Shown piece by piece: positions 50,753 through 61,516 of a DNA stretch of 64,000 nt. How positions within the stretch are numbered: position 1 is the first letter of the stretch; the number at the start of each line of letters is the position of its first letter. Source of the stretch: Hortaea werneckii (lineage: Eukaryota; Ascomycota; Dothideomycetes; Mycosphaerellales; Teratosphaeriaceae). The notes below the pieces were generated by a model. It was not told the origin of the DNA and ran no database searches. It worked only from the letters and a program-made list of their open reading frames with translations. Location: contig JBAOKB010000007.1 in NCBI GenBank assembly GCA_037044905.1, forward strand, positions 1 to 64,000. Direction: 5' to 3'. The position numbers and the translations under genes were made by a program.

Positions 50753-52256
50753 ATGTCGAGACATCTGGATGCCGTTGCACACTTGCTAGTCACTGATGAA
50801 AATCCGCCTCGGGAGATGGATGGTCTTGACTATGAGCGGTGTGCAGCGCTGCAAAACGCCATCTTGAAGCACGCATGGGTCAGGTCTGATCGAGACGAGA
50901 ATGACTTCCTGAAAGGAACAGTGCCATTCATCGAGATTTGCGGCCTCGAAAGACCGGAAGAGAAACTTCACCATTCAGTTGTCGAATTCTACCGTAAAGC
51001 GAGGACGCCATGCGGTGGTATGCCTGGCAAGGATTTCGTGAACTTCTTCTACAACCTCAGAGCTTTGAGTTGCTCCCTCGAAAATCATGAATATTGCTTT
51101 GGTGACGACGACGAGACAGTCACGCTGTACGATAGTACTTCTCGATTTACAAAACCAGACGGATTAGTGTGAGGCTCTCGTCCAGCTCAGGCAGTGCTAA
51201 ATGCTAACGCCACTTTGCACGACTAGGTATGATCAAGGAAGCCACTCTGCTATTATGCATCTCGATATTCAAGATGAGCTCGATCCGGATCAACCATGGC
51301 AATACCTCGAGAGCATCCTCTCAGTCTGGATTGAAATGATCCAGCGGCAAAAGGTCGCTGTGATATCAAACGAAGTTGGCAGTGAAAGATACGAACAGCA
51401 CGAGCAAGGGTGGCTCGTATTTCACGGCCCAGATCGGGATCCGCTGACTGGCCTTGAACGTCTCACGCACGATGCAGAGCCATGGACAATCGTCCCATGG
51501 ACTGCAAAAGATCTCGAAGAGGCGCTAGAGGGTTGGGAAATGGCTGTGGAAACCATTGAGGAAAAGCTGCCGCTAGATGATGCCGAGACAACTTACGGAT
51601 TGCTGGATGCTGCTTGCCTTGACGCTGGGAAGATCCCGAATGGATTCGCACGAGAGTTTCTCACGCAAGCTCGACGGCCACGCTTCGATTTCATCGCTCC
51701 TGGTCTCAGAATCCCAAACTCCAAAGACTTCATCCGCCAGCCCTTCACTGGCGTTTCGACCGAAGAAGACATTGTACCTCCAATCCTCCTGTTCCGCGGT
51801 GACCAAACAGTCCCCACTGAGGGTATTTGGTGGTTCGGTAGGTTCAGTAACAAGTACAACTCCATGTTGCCGGATGCCCCATCCACGCGTGATGTACCGG
51901 ATTGTCCATCTGGGCTCTACTTCAGTACGTGTCACAGGACCCATGGCCATCCGGAAGAAAACGGCTGCAATCTTATTCTCCCGTTTGACTTTGAGGATGG
52001 CTTTGCCAAAACGAGCGATGGAATGCCCGCGGAGAAATCCTATGACTTGCTTCAGGCTGGTACGAATCCTTTCAATGATAACCATCCGCTGGCTATCACT
52101 GCCTTCCTGGAAACTGTGCGTGAGAATGTTGAAAATGGACATTGGGCTGTTGATGAACGCGGTGTGGCGGGTGGAATATACGTTTGGAAGCAGGCTGATA
52201 CGGAGGAGTATTGGGACAAGTACTTCCAGCCTCTGGGGCCTGGCAGGTTCTGGTAA
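50753..52256 (+). CDS. Conserved-looking protein of unknown function
   Basis: Two exons (50753-51168, 51227-52256) joined at a GTGAGG donor and TAG acceptor (58-bp intron, GCTAAC branch) encode 481 residues from MSRHLDAVAHLLV. I do not recognise a family. The protein is acidic and lacks a signal peptide or membrane helices. It has a folded character, with many Trp residues (WQYLESILSVWIEMI; GIWWFGRF; HWAVDERGVAGGIYVWKQ) and a DDDET patch before the intron. The intron restores a continuous reading (DGLVYDQGSHS), which supports a real gene. Confidence 0.7.
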
Positions 52257-52983
52257 GGTGATACATCGAGCTGTCAACTAATTCGACAGCTTTTACGAGC
52301 GAGCACCTCCGAACGTGCTACACAAGCATGCGAAGAAGCGGTCCGGAGGCCAAAAATGAGAGGCGGAGAGGCGGAGATATGCTAGCCGGACGAACAGGAA
52401 TACCTCCAACGATGGCAACTACCGGCCGTCAAAGCCTCGTACAGCAAGTTCGGTAACCTGTATCAGTCGCTGCAGAACTAGCTTCTGATCGTCCACCCAT
52501 CAACAGATGATGCCGGACTCAAGACACTCGAATTTCGCAAGGGCGATGCCACGTGGAGGGAAGTGTTAAGAAGCATGGGAACAACGGCAAGTGAAGATGG
52601 GGACTATGAGTTGGAGTTGTCTTACGAAAAAAGCTAGGTGCAGACGACTTGAGCGTTGTTATCTGTAGATACCTATAATGTCGGTATTCCATAGCCGCCC
52701 CAAAATACCATGAGCGACATTACTTCCTACTACACAACATTGCAGGGAGCTTGGCAAGAGGATTGTGACATAGAAAATGCAGCAAATAGTGGCAGCTATG
52801 GATATGTAGGTAAGAACACATGCAGCCCCAACTTCCTAGAAAAATTACAAGACTCGAAAGCATCTCATTGCTACAGTGGAAGTATTGCTACACCGAACGT
52901 GGAATACAGTAGCGCGGAGGGGTAAAAAAAAGCTGACGAGATCTCTCAGCATAGAGCGGTTTTGGTATTCGCTCAAACTACAT
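52257..52983. other. Intergenic region with gene relic
   Basis: Apart from the relic at 52386-52637, a 71-codon frame at 52710-52925 is unsupported. Nothing else is seen. Confidence 0.4.
52386..52637 (+). pseudogene. Gene relic with one in-frame stop
   Basis: An 84-codon stretch with protein-like composition (YLQRWQLPAVKASYSKFGN; LEFRKGDATWREVLRSMG) ends at a TAG (52635-52637). It is broken by a single TAG at 52479-52481. It has no usable start and no recognised family. It may be the 3' end of a decayed gene, or a terminal exon of an unrecognised one. Confidence 0.4.
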
Positions 52984-54329
52984 CTAATCCAGGACGGGGA
53001 GATCATCATACTCCTTCCTCATAAACTTCCTCAACTCCTCCAACCCATCCCTCAAAGTCTCCGTCCGGTTCACGTAACCAATTCGCACGAAACCCTGAAA
53101 CTCAGAGCCGAACCCGTAATCGCCAGGGAGGAACATCACGCCCGTCTTCTCCTGCAGCGTCTCGCAGAAAATCTTGGCATCGATCGGCTTCCCGTCCCGT
53201 TCGAACTTGACGAAAGCGGTCGTGCCAGCGACGGGTTTAGTCCAAGAACAGTACTCGTCATGTTTCAGGATGAACTTCTCCAATAACTCGAGGTTGGTCC
53301 TCGCGAGCTGGATATTGCGACCGAGGAGGCTGTGCACCGTTTCGGGACTGAGAGCGAAAGCGGCGACTTGCTGGTCGAGTTGGCTGACGGCGATGGTCGT
53401 GTAGTCCCGCGCGCTCGCCAACTGTTCGACGATCTCCGGGTTCCGGCTTGCGGCCCAGCCGACGCGGATGCCGGCTAGACTGTACGCTTTGGAGAGGGAG
53501 CCGGTGGCGATGGCGTTCTTGTAGCCCAGGGAGAGGATCGAGGGTGGGAACTCCGGGTCCATGGGGGATGTGCCGTGGAAGAGCGGCCGGTAGACTTCGT
53601 CGGATAGGATGATGATGTTTTTGCTCTCGGCGAGGTCGACGATCTTCTGCATCAGCGACTTGGGGAGGACTTGGCCTGTCGGGTTTTGCGGGTTGCTGTG
53701 TGGTTATTAATATTATGTTAGAAATTTCAGTAAGGGTTTTTGGCTTACTTTAAGACGATCATTCTTGTCTTCTCGTTTACGAGCGCTTTCAACTCCTCGA
53801 AATCCGGTAGCCAATTGTTCTCGGGCCTGCATTTCCATAGATCCCGTTCAACGCCGAGGCTGAGCGGGACATCATAGAGTTGTTGGTATGTCGGATGTTG
53901 ACATATTACATGATCGCCTGGGCGCAGCAGGGCATAGAAGGCCAGGAAGTTGGAAGCAATGGCTCCAGGTTGGATTAAGATGTTGTCGGGAGATAGCGGC
54001 GAGCTGGACTTGCTTGAGTAAAGCCTTGCAAGGTTTTGGCGGAGAGCAGAGCTTCCGCGAATCTCACCATATGTCTGTATGGCGTTGAGGTCGATGAGTG
54101 ATGAGGCCTCGGTCTTCGTTTCAGACAGCGAAGCAAGTTCATGGATGGAGACGCTGGCGCAACACGTTTCAGCCAGGTTGTACTTTGCGGTGGTCTCGTA
54201 CTTGTCCATCCACTTCGCACTTCAGTCAGTCTATCAGAGACATTCGCAGCATGAGAGCACTTTCGACATAAGAGCGTGTTGTTCTGAGAGACCTACCTGC
54301 TCGACGTGGAAAGGTGGAGGTGGCGCCAT
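52984..54329 (-). CDS. Class I/II PLP-dependent aminotransferase
   Basis: Three exons (54329-54297, 54212-53749, 53695-52984) encode 402 residues. Exon 1 gives MAPPPPFHVEQ, and the intron joins it to WMDKYETTAKYNLAETC. Fold type I landmarks are visible: IQPGAIASNF (phosphate loop region), CQHPTYQQLYD, NNPQNPTG (Asn that contacts the PLP ring), LSDEVYRPL (Asp and Tyr contacts), GSLSKAYSLAGIRVGW (Schiff-base Lys) and FVRIGYVN (Arg that binds the substrate carboxylate). The sequence looks closer to capreomycidine-synthase/ACC-synthase-like members than to aspartate aminotransferase, but the substrate cannot be named. It is divergent from the ABCG transporter. Confidence 0.92.
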
Positions 54330-55127
54330 GGTCTTAGTGCAATAACCTGAACGGTGCTATCGGAAGTTTTCTTTCCTTCGTATGACAGAAGAAGAGTGAT
54401 GTAGGAAGAACAGAAGCAGTCTCTCCCTCCTAAGAATGAGGCATGTACTCGCCAACGGTAGGGCGCTCGTATGTACTGCACACTGTATCCACCTGATGAC
54501 TACAACGGCCGGCCGCGGCTTGGAAGCTTCACGTTGCCCTGAGTTCGGTTTCCTGTAACACGAGTAGACGACCAGAGTGTTCAACCAGCGTTGATCTACC
54601 ATGTAGGCAGCAACACGCGTACCTGGGAATTGCTTCGTTAAAGCCGCAGTGGATAATAGTCGTCTCAATCGGTGTTGATGTTGTTGTTCCTGATTCTTTG
54701 TCGCCGACGCCACGTGCGATGGATCATGCATCATGCGGGACTACCTAGGTACTATGTAGCTAGGTGCGGGACTCCACTCTATGGCATCCGTTAACATCAG
54801 GTCCGTGCTCTCGGCGGAACAGCTCATAGCTGGGAGCGCATGGCGTCGGCCAAGTAGACGCCGACCGACATACAGCTCCAACTTCCACCTCGTCTGCACG
54901 CCACCCGTTGATTGTCTTGATAGATACACAGACACCCAAGACTTGGTCTGTACGTGACTGGCTCTTGATACACACCTTCCCGTCATTCTTCAATCCCCTT
55001 TCCGTCAACGCCATCGAAGTCACCCATGATAGCCACGTAGCCGACCCGGAACGGTGCTAGACGCGGACGACTGTCGGCAAGCAGCCACGTCGTATCAACC
55101 ACACTACGAGACATCGCGACTCTTACC
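54330..55127. promoter_or_regulatory. Divergent promoter region
   Basis: The spacer between the aminotransferase and ABCG genes contains a perfect TACCTAGGTA palindrome at 54742-54751, followed by AGCTAGGTG. Confidence 0.4.
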
Positions 55128-58100
55128 ATGTGGCGAGGCGTATACGCAGCGTCATGCGCCCTGCTTCTGACCCTCCCCGGGTTAGCATCGGCCGGCCGAC
55201 AGACGCATCAATTCTACACCACCAACGATGATCTACTACCCCAGCAGAACCCCTTCGGCCTTTACGATAAGAGACCCGACGACTGCCCGCCATGTTTCAA
55301 CTGCAACCTTGACGATTTCACCTGCCAGCAGTTTGCAAACTGTACCAAGAGCAGTGGCAAGTGCTCTTGTCCGCCGGGCTTCGGCGGCGACGATTGCAGC
55401 GAGCCGCTCTGCGGTTCACTGGTCGATGGCAGCAACAGGCTCCCCCGACAAGGCAAAGAGTGCGAATGTAATGAGGGATGGGAAGGCATCAACTGCAATG
55501 TATGCAAGACCAACGAGGCATGTAGACCCTTCATGCCGCCGGGGCAAGAGGACGAAGCGGTCTGCTACAGGGAGGGCTTGGTGGTAAATGAGAACTTCCA
55601 GATGTGTGACATCACCAACAAGAAGATCTTGGACCAGTTGAAGACTCAGAAACCCCAGGCGACCTTCAGCTGTAATGCTGAGCGGCACGAATGCAACTTC
55701 CAGTTTTGGGTCGACCAACAGGAGAGTTTCTACTGCGCTTTGGATAATTGCGAGTGGAGTTCAGAAGCTACGGACACCCGAAATAAGACGGCCTACAGAT
55801 GCGAAAATGTCCAGTGTAAGTGCGTGCCTGGACGCCTGCTGTGTGGCAGTGAGAACAGCATCGACATTGGTGATTTTTTGGACCAAGATATCAAAGGGCC
55901 TGCATCTTTCAGGTCTCAACACACCTACGGCGGCTCCCCGACTGACGGGAGTATCTTCTCCGAGCCTGCGATGAATGAGCTGATATCTAGCGTCTTTGGT
56001 GATCCGAGTATCACACTCAACTGCCATAGCGGAGAATGCTTGTACAAGACCGAGCTGCCTGGATACCAACGACCTATCAAGAAGATCAACACGCCACTGA
56101 TTGCGGGTGTAATCGCCGGCTGTGCGCTCTTTGTAGTCGCTGTCATTCTGCTTATCTTCTTTTTGAGTCGACGCAACGCAAACAAGTATGGCCCAATTCA
56201 CCTTGGCGATGACGAGGAGGAAGAGAATGCGAAGCTTATGGCTGACCATAAGCCCGCGGCCATGCATTTCGAGAATGTCTCGTACAATCTCAAAGGCAAG
56301 AGTATCCTGTCTGGCATCTCAGGCTCGGTACATCCCGGCGAGCTCCTTGCTATCATGGGCGCCTCAGGTGCGGGCAAGACGAGCTTCCTGGACATCCTCG
56401 CGCGGAAGAAGAAACGAGGAGCGGTGCTTGGTGACTTCTGGCTCAACGGCGAGAAGGTTTTGGATGATGACTTCCGTTCGGTGATCGGCTTTGTTGACCA
56501 GGATGACACCATGCTTCCGACCTTGACAGTCCACGAAACCATCTTAGACTCCGCTTTGCTGAGATTGCCGAAGGACATGAGCGTCGCCTCAAAGATCCAG
56601 AAGGCCGAGGATGTTGAAAGGCAACTTGGTATCTATCACATCAGGCACCAGGTCATCGGCTCAGAGGAAGGCAATGGCCGCGGCATTTCTGGTGGCGAGA
56701 AGAGACGAGTTGGTATCGCTTGCGAGCTAGTGACGAGTCCGAGCATCCTCTTCCTGGACGAGCCGACTTCTGGTCTGGACGCTTACAACGCCTTCAACGT
56801 GGTCGAATGTCTTGTGACGTTGGTCAAGACGTACAACCGAACAGTGGTGTTCACTATCCACCAGCCACGTTCAAACATCGTCGCCTTGTTCGATCAGCTT
56901 ATATTGCTCGCTCAAGGTCGAACTGTCTACTCTGGACCCTTCGACAAATGCCAAAACTACTTCGACAGTATTGGATACGCATGTCCGCCCGGATTCAATA
57001 TTGCAGACTACCTCGTCGATCTGACTATGCACGCCGGCACGCCTCATGAGCCGGTCGATCATCTCGTACAGGAAGCTGCTGGGCCAAACAGTGATGGGCT
57101 AATCACTAGGGCCAGCTCCACAATGGCTGTGAAATCGGTGCAAAGCGTGAGCAACGCAAGTATTGAGACGGCAGACGGGCACATCAGACCCAAGAACAAG
57201 CGGAAAACGAGCGTGAGGCAGCAGCAGGAGCAACAGCTCTTTACGCCTCACAAGGGAGCCTCGGACAAGGCCGCGCCTCAGTCTGCGGGCAGCATGCGGA
57301 GTGAAGGAGACAGCATTGTCGGTGGTGACGATGACCGGAACCAGTGGGTCAAGATGTCGAGGCAACAGCCGCACCACCAAGCAGATGATCCGCACAACCT
57401 ACCGCCCTCCGCCGACGGCGGCACAGACACAAACTTGGATCTCCTGATCAATGCGTACGAGGACTCGGATGTGGCCGCCAAGCTCCGCGAAGATATCCAC
57501 AACGCCACCTGCCCTCCAGATGCCAACGGACATCCTCTCGGGCCTCAATCTTCTGGCGGGCGAGTGAAAGGATACCGCAAGCCATGGATCCACGTCCAAT
57601 TCGCCATCCTCTCGCGACGTACCTGGCGCAATCTGTACCGCAATCCGATGCTCATGCTGACTCACTACGCCATCGCCATCGTCCTCGCCGTCTTCATCGG
57701 TTTCCTCTTCTACGGCCTCACGGACGACCTGCCGGGCTTCCAGAACCGAATCGGTTTCTTCTTCTTCATCTTGGCACTCTTCGGCTTTAGCACGCTTACG
57801 AGCTTGACCGTCTTCGCACCTGAGCGGCTGCTTTTCGTCCGCGAAAGGGCCAAGGGCTATTACCACCCTGCCGCGTACTACGCTGCCAAGGTCGTCTTTG
57901 ACATTGTGCCTTTGCGTCTGCTGCCACCGCTCATTATGGGTGCTATTATGTACCCCATGACTGGGTTGGTACCGGCTTGGGCCGAGTTCTGGAAGTACAT
58001 CTTGTTCATTGTCTTGTTCAACCTTGCAGCTGCGGCTATCTGTCTGTTCATTGGCATCTGTGTCAGGAACCAGGGCGTTGCCAACCTACTTGGCGTCCTC

Positions 58101-58476
58101 GTCATGCTGTTTAGCTTGCTGTTTGGTGGGTTCTTGCTCAATCGGAACACGATTCCGCCGCCTGTGAGGTGGTTGCAGGACGTAAGTTATCCAGATTGAG
58201 AATTTTCTTTGAAAGGTTTCATGCTGACGTCGACCTTAGCTTTCTATCTTCCATTATGCTTTCGAGGGCCTCATTGTCAACGAAGCTCGATACCTGTCGC
58301 TTGTTGACAAGAAGTATGGTCTTGACATCGAGGTGCCTGGCTCAGCTATTTTGTCAAGCTTCGGCTTCGATGTACTGGCCGTGTGGCGAGACGCGATCGG
58401 ACTCGCCGTGTTCTGTGGCGCGTTCCTTGTCCTTGGATACGCTGCGCTTCATGTTTTCCTGGTTGAGAAGAGATAG
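55128..58476 (+). CDS. ADP1: ABCG (White-Brown) transporter with EGF-like ectodomain, ADP1 type
   Basis: Two exons (55128-58181, 58240-58476) encode 1096 residues. A signal peptide (MWRGVYAASCALLLTLPGLA) leads to a Cys-rich lumenal domain with EGF-like units (CSCPPGFGGDDCSEPLC; CECNEGWEGINC). A membrane helix at about 324-346 follows. The ATPase has Walker A GASGAGKT (411-418), signature ISGGEKRRVG (about 521) and Walker B LFLDEPTSGLD (about 541-551). The ABC2 membrane domain occupies the C-terminal third. NBD before TMD plus the EGF-like N-terminus is diagnostic of the yeast Adp1 subfamily. Substrate is unknown. The last intron (58182-58239) separates the final 78 residues; a read-through would end two codons after the ISYP-type junction. 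Confidence 0.94.
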
Positions 58477-58943
58477 CACTGGTGTACATATTTTGTCGTT
58501 GAACATTGTCGATGCCCCGTTCAGCGCATGGGCATACTGAATGCATTGTTTAAGAACCCATTGGAACATACTTGAGGCACCCTAGCCACATTCACTAAAT
58601 TACAACGACCTAGTTGGAAGCTGCTGACATGGACCAGTGGCTGATTTAGTACTGAGCCTTGAATGAATGTTTGCCCAATTCTCGAGGCTAAGCCGAAATG
58701 TTCTTCCAAGTCTGCATATTCACAAAGCAACCCGAACAAGCGCGTTGCCGTCAAACACAAAGACACGACAAAGATGATACTTGAGCTCGGCTTTTCAATG
58801 TCATTGTCCGACCGACGTGCTTTTGATAAAGCACATGCAACTTTCGAAAAGACTTGATCGGCCAGATTCCCGAATTCGTCGACCGGATTGATCAAACAAC
58901 TTCAAGCCCACAACCAAACATCGAAGCGATCAAACTAAAACTC
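58477..58943. other. Intergenic region before the first RBR gene
   Basis: This holds 3' sequence of ADP1 and the promoter of the RBR-like gene. Nothing specific is seen. Confidence 0.4.
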
Positions 58944-60827
58944 ATGGCGCATACACCAGGGGAGTGCAGTGTTTGCTGCGAACCTACCATCCGTCCTGTT
59001 CTCGTTGTCGGTGATCCAGTCTGCTCAGACTGCTTCAACAAACATGTGAGAGTCAAGTTCATCGACGCGCTGCGGTTTGAACACAGCTACCCTGTCACCT
59101 GGGGTGACAACAGGCTGAAGCCTCAAGACTTTCTCGAGTATCTACCTAGCGACTTTATGACGGCCTGGCTCGAGCGTGAAAAGGAGTACCAGATTCAACC
59201 CGCCGACCGTGTGTATTGTCAACATCAACGTCCCAACAACCAGACGACCGAAGTCTGCAATCACTTCTTCGGTTCCAAGGTCGAGGCGGCGGGAAAGACC
59301 TTCGATTGCCCCGATTGCCACCACCTCACCTGTGGCACATGCCGCGAAGCCATCCACGGCGACCAGCAAAAGCATACCTGCCAAGCCAACGGATCCGCGA
59401 CCAACTCTCAAGACACTTTCCAAGGTCAGAAGCGCGGCCGCGACTACCAGCTCTGTCCGGATTGCAGCGTAGGCTACTGGCAAGCCGATGGCTGCAACGT
59501 CATGCGCTGCGAGACGCCCAGCTGCTACAGGCACAAGATCAAGTTCTGCTTCCTCTGCGGCGAGAAAGCGTCCCATTATGGGGGCCATTTCGCCCCCGGA
59601 CAGCCGTGCGTGATGTTCGGTAGGCCGGGTCCACGCGGCATCTACGCCCCTGACCGTCCTCGCCCGGACGTGAGAGGCGTGGCGAATCGCCCGCGTCCGC
59701 AAGCTCGGCATGATGTCCCTGGAGCTGCGGCTGGACTCGAGGAGCAAGTTGCAGCAGCTCGAGCGGAGCTTCTACAGCGGATGAGACGCGCGGACGAGCG
59801 GGCTCTACAGTTCGATCCTTTCGCTCGCCTGGACGCTCACCAGAGAGAGATCGTCGCCGATGCCCAGTTCGAGGCCAGGCACGCGAGGCGTGAGGCTGCG
59901 CGGCTTGAGATGATGGCGGAGAGATTCGGCCAGCAGGGGCAACCTGAGGATGCGGCTCTCCGTCTCTTCCACGCCGCGCTCGCGAATGGTCATGCAGACG
60001 ATGTACAAGTGCATAGGGGACCTATGCCTCGTGTTGATGGTCTCCCTCCTCCTGGGTTCCACCATCCTAACCTCCTCTTCATGCCTCGTCCCGACATGCC
60101 TCGTCCCGACATGCCTCGTCCTGACATGCCTCGTCATGACATGCCTCTTCCTGACATACCTCGTCCTGACATGCCTCGTGCTGACGTCCGTCGAGCACCG
60201 AGGCTACCAGTGCTCCCTCGAGCTCCTCGCGCGGATCAGGGAGGTCAAAGGGGCAATGAAGCCAGAGCACAGCCGGCCCAGAGACCTCAAGGACGCGGCA
60301 ACTGGTTCGTAGACCGTATTGCGAACCTAAGAGGCAGGTTCGCACGTCTCTTCGGCGAAGCCATCCCAGACGTCCCGGTCGGGCCAGGGGCAGCAGCAGA
60401 GGACGAGGCTCGAGGACAGAACCAACAGGGCGCACAGCGTCCCAACCGCGAAATGCCACCCGGCGTCCTCGAAGCCATGGGCAGAGAAAACCGTGCGCTC
60501 CCGCTCGACGGTCCCATGAACCTCCGCCCGCTTCGCCCCCGCGCCGACGCCAATGCAGCCATACACCTCGCTCTATTCCCCGCCGCAGCCGTGCCGGACA
60601 TCATCGAAGAAGACTTCGCCATGCGCCAGGCACTGCTGCAGGAGGCCCAACGGGACTTTGCCGAGGCGATGAGACATCTGGACGACTTGCCGATGCAGGC
60701 GCGTCATGGCCTGGTCGACGTGCTGGATGATCTTCACAATCTGGCGGGAAATCTGCGACGGCCGGTGCGGGAGGTACGGCGTGGGAATGAAGGAAGGAGG
60801 GATGGTCCCGCTCGTGGGGAGGAGTAG
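58944..60827 (+). CDS. RBR-type zinc-finger protein (putative E3 ubiquitin ligase) with disordered tail
   Basis: 627 residues from ATG 58944 (MAHTPGECSVCCEPTI). RING1-like cysteines open the protein, followed by the FLEYLPSDFMTAWLEREKEYQ helix, an IBR-like block (CPDCHHLTCGTCREAIHGD) and a RING2-like block DYQLCPDCSVGYWQADGCNV. In the RING2-like block the Cys of DGCNVMRC is in the position of the catalytic Cys of RBR ligases. The C-terminal 370 residues are disordered, rich in Arg, Pro and Ala, and contain a 7-unit MPRPD repeat. The sister gene at 61517-63034 shares the RBR module but not the tail. E3 activity is inferred from the family. Confidence 0.85.
   Translation: MAHTPGECSVCCEPTIRPVLVVGDPVCSDCFNKHVRVKFIDALRFEHSYPVTWGDNRLKPQDFLEYLPSDFMTAWLEREKEYQIQPADRVYCQHQRPNNQTTEVCNHFFGSKVEAAGKTFDCPDCHHLTCGTCREAIHGDQQKHTCQANGSATNSQDTFQGQKRGRDYQLCPDCSVGYWQADGCNVMRCETPSCYRHKIKFCFLCGEKASHYGGHFAPGQPCVMFGRPGPRGIYAPDRPRPDVRGVANRPRPQARHDVPGAAAGLEEQVAAARAELLQRMRRADERALQFDPFARLDAHQREIVADAQFEARHARREAARLEMMAERFGQQGQPEDAALRLFHAALANGHADDVQVHRGPMPRVDGLPPPGFHHPNLLFMPRPDMPRPDMPRPDMPRHDMPLPDIPRPDMPRADVRRAPRLPVLPRAPRADQGGQRGNEARAQPAQRPQGRGNWFVDRIANLRGRFARLFGEAIPDVPVGPGAAAEDEARGQNQQGAQRPNREMPPGVLEAMGRENRALPLDGPMNLRPLRPRADANAAIHLALFPAAAVPDIIEEDFAMRQALLQEAQRDFAEAMRHLDDLPMQARHGLVDVLDDLHNLAGNLRRPVREVRRGNEGRRDGPARGEE
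60081..60185 (+). repeat. 15-bp minisatellite encoding MPRPD units
   Basis: Seven tandem 15-bp units (consensus ATGCCTCGTCCCGAC) encode MPRPD with variants MPRHD, MPLPD, IPRPD and MPRAD. The array keeps frame. Confidence 0.95.
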
Positions 60828-61516
60828 GCGACTGTGGGCAATGATCTAGGGGTGGGGATTGGAGGAATTCAATGTGCTTTGGATGGTCTAGATGATGCGG
60901 AATGCGATGGTAAGTTCCAAGGGGAAAAGGAAGTGAAAAAAAAGAAAAAAAAAACAAAAAAAGAGGAGTGATGCCAATGTGAAGATCTATGCGATGCAGA
61001 ATACGCGGTTGCGATATGGAAAGGCAATCCTGCAGATTGCTGCCAATGATGATGGAGTTTAGGCGTTTGTTTAATGAAATTGATTTCGCATTCTTGGAGT
61101 CCCTGAGGTGATGTGCCTGTAGACAATTCTTCCGCTGTCCATTGCACTATGATGGAGCGAGATCAGGTGGAGGAAAGAGCGGAGCAGGCAGAGTTCCATG
61201 CGCCGACAAGTCTACCAAGAAAGGGAGATTCACGCTGAATGAAGGCTGAATGACAGCACAAATAGTTGACTGTGGAGATCTCATCAAATGTGGTTCATCT
61301 ATCTTTTTTTTTTTTTTTTTTTTTTGGTTTTCGAAAAGTCCTGGGGGATAAGAAGTCCTGGGGGATAAGAAGTATTGATTTTCATCAGCCGGACAAAGCA
61401 TTCCAGTAAAAAAACGTTCTGACTCATTTTGGCAACAATAGTATGATAGTTTCCGCATAATTCAACCGCCCGTCTCTTCACTACGCACTGCAGTTGGCAA
61501 CTTCCAATTCTACATT
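60828..61516. other. Convergent intergenic region between the RBR pair
   Basis: This holds A-rich (about 60936-60961) and T-run (61304-61325) tracts and a tandem 17-bp duplication (AGTCCTGGGGGATAAGA) near 61337-61370. No gene is seen. Confidence 0.5.

Noticed and set aside
52710..52925. 71-codon plus-strand frame
   Set aside because: No recognisable domain or context; length is within chance expectation.
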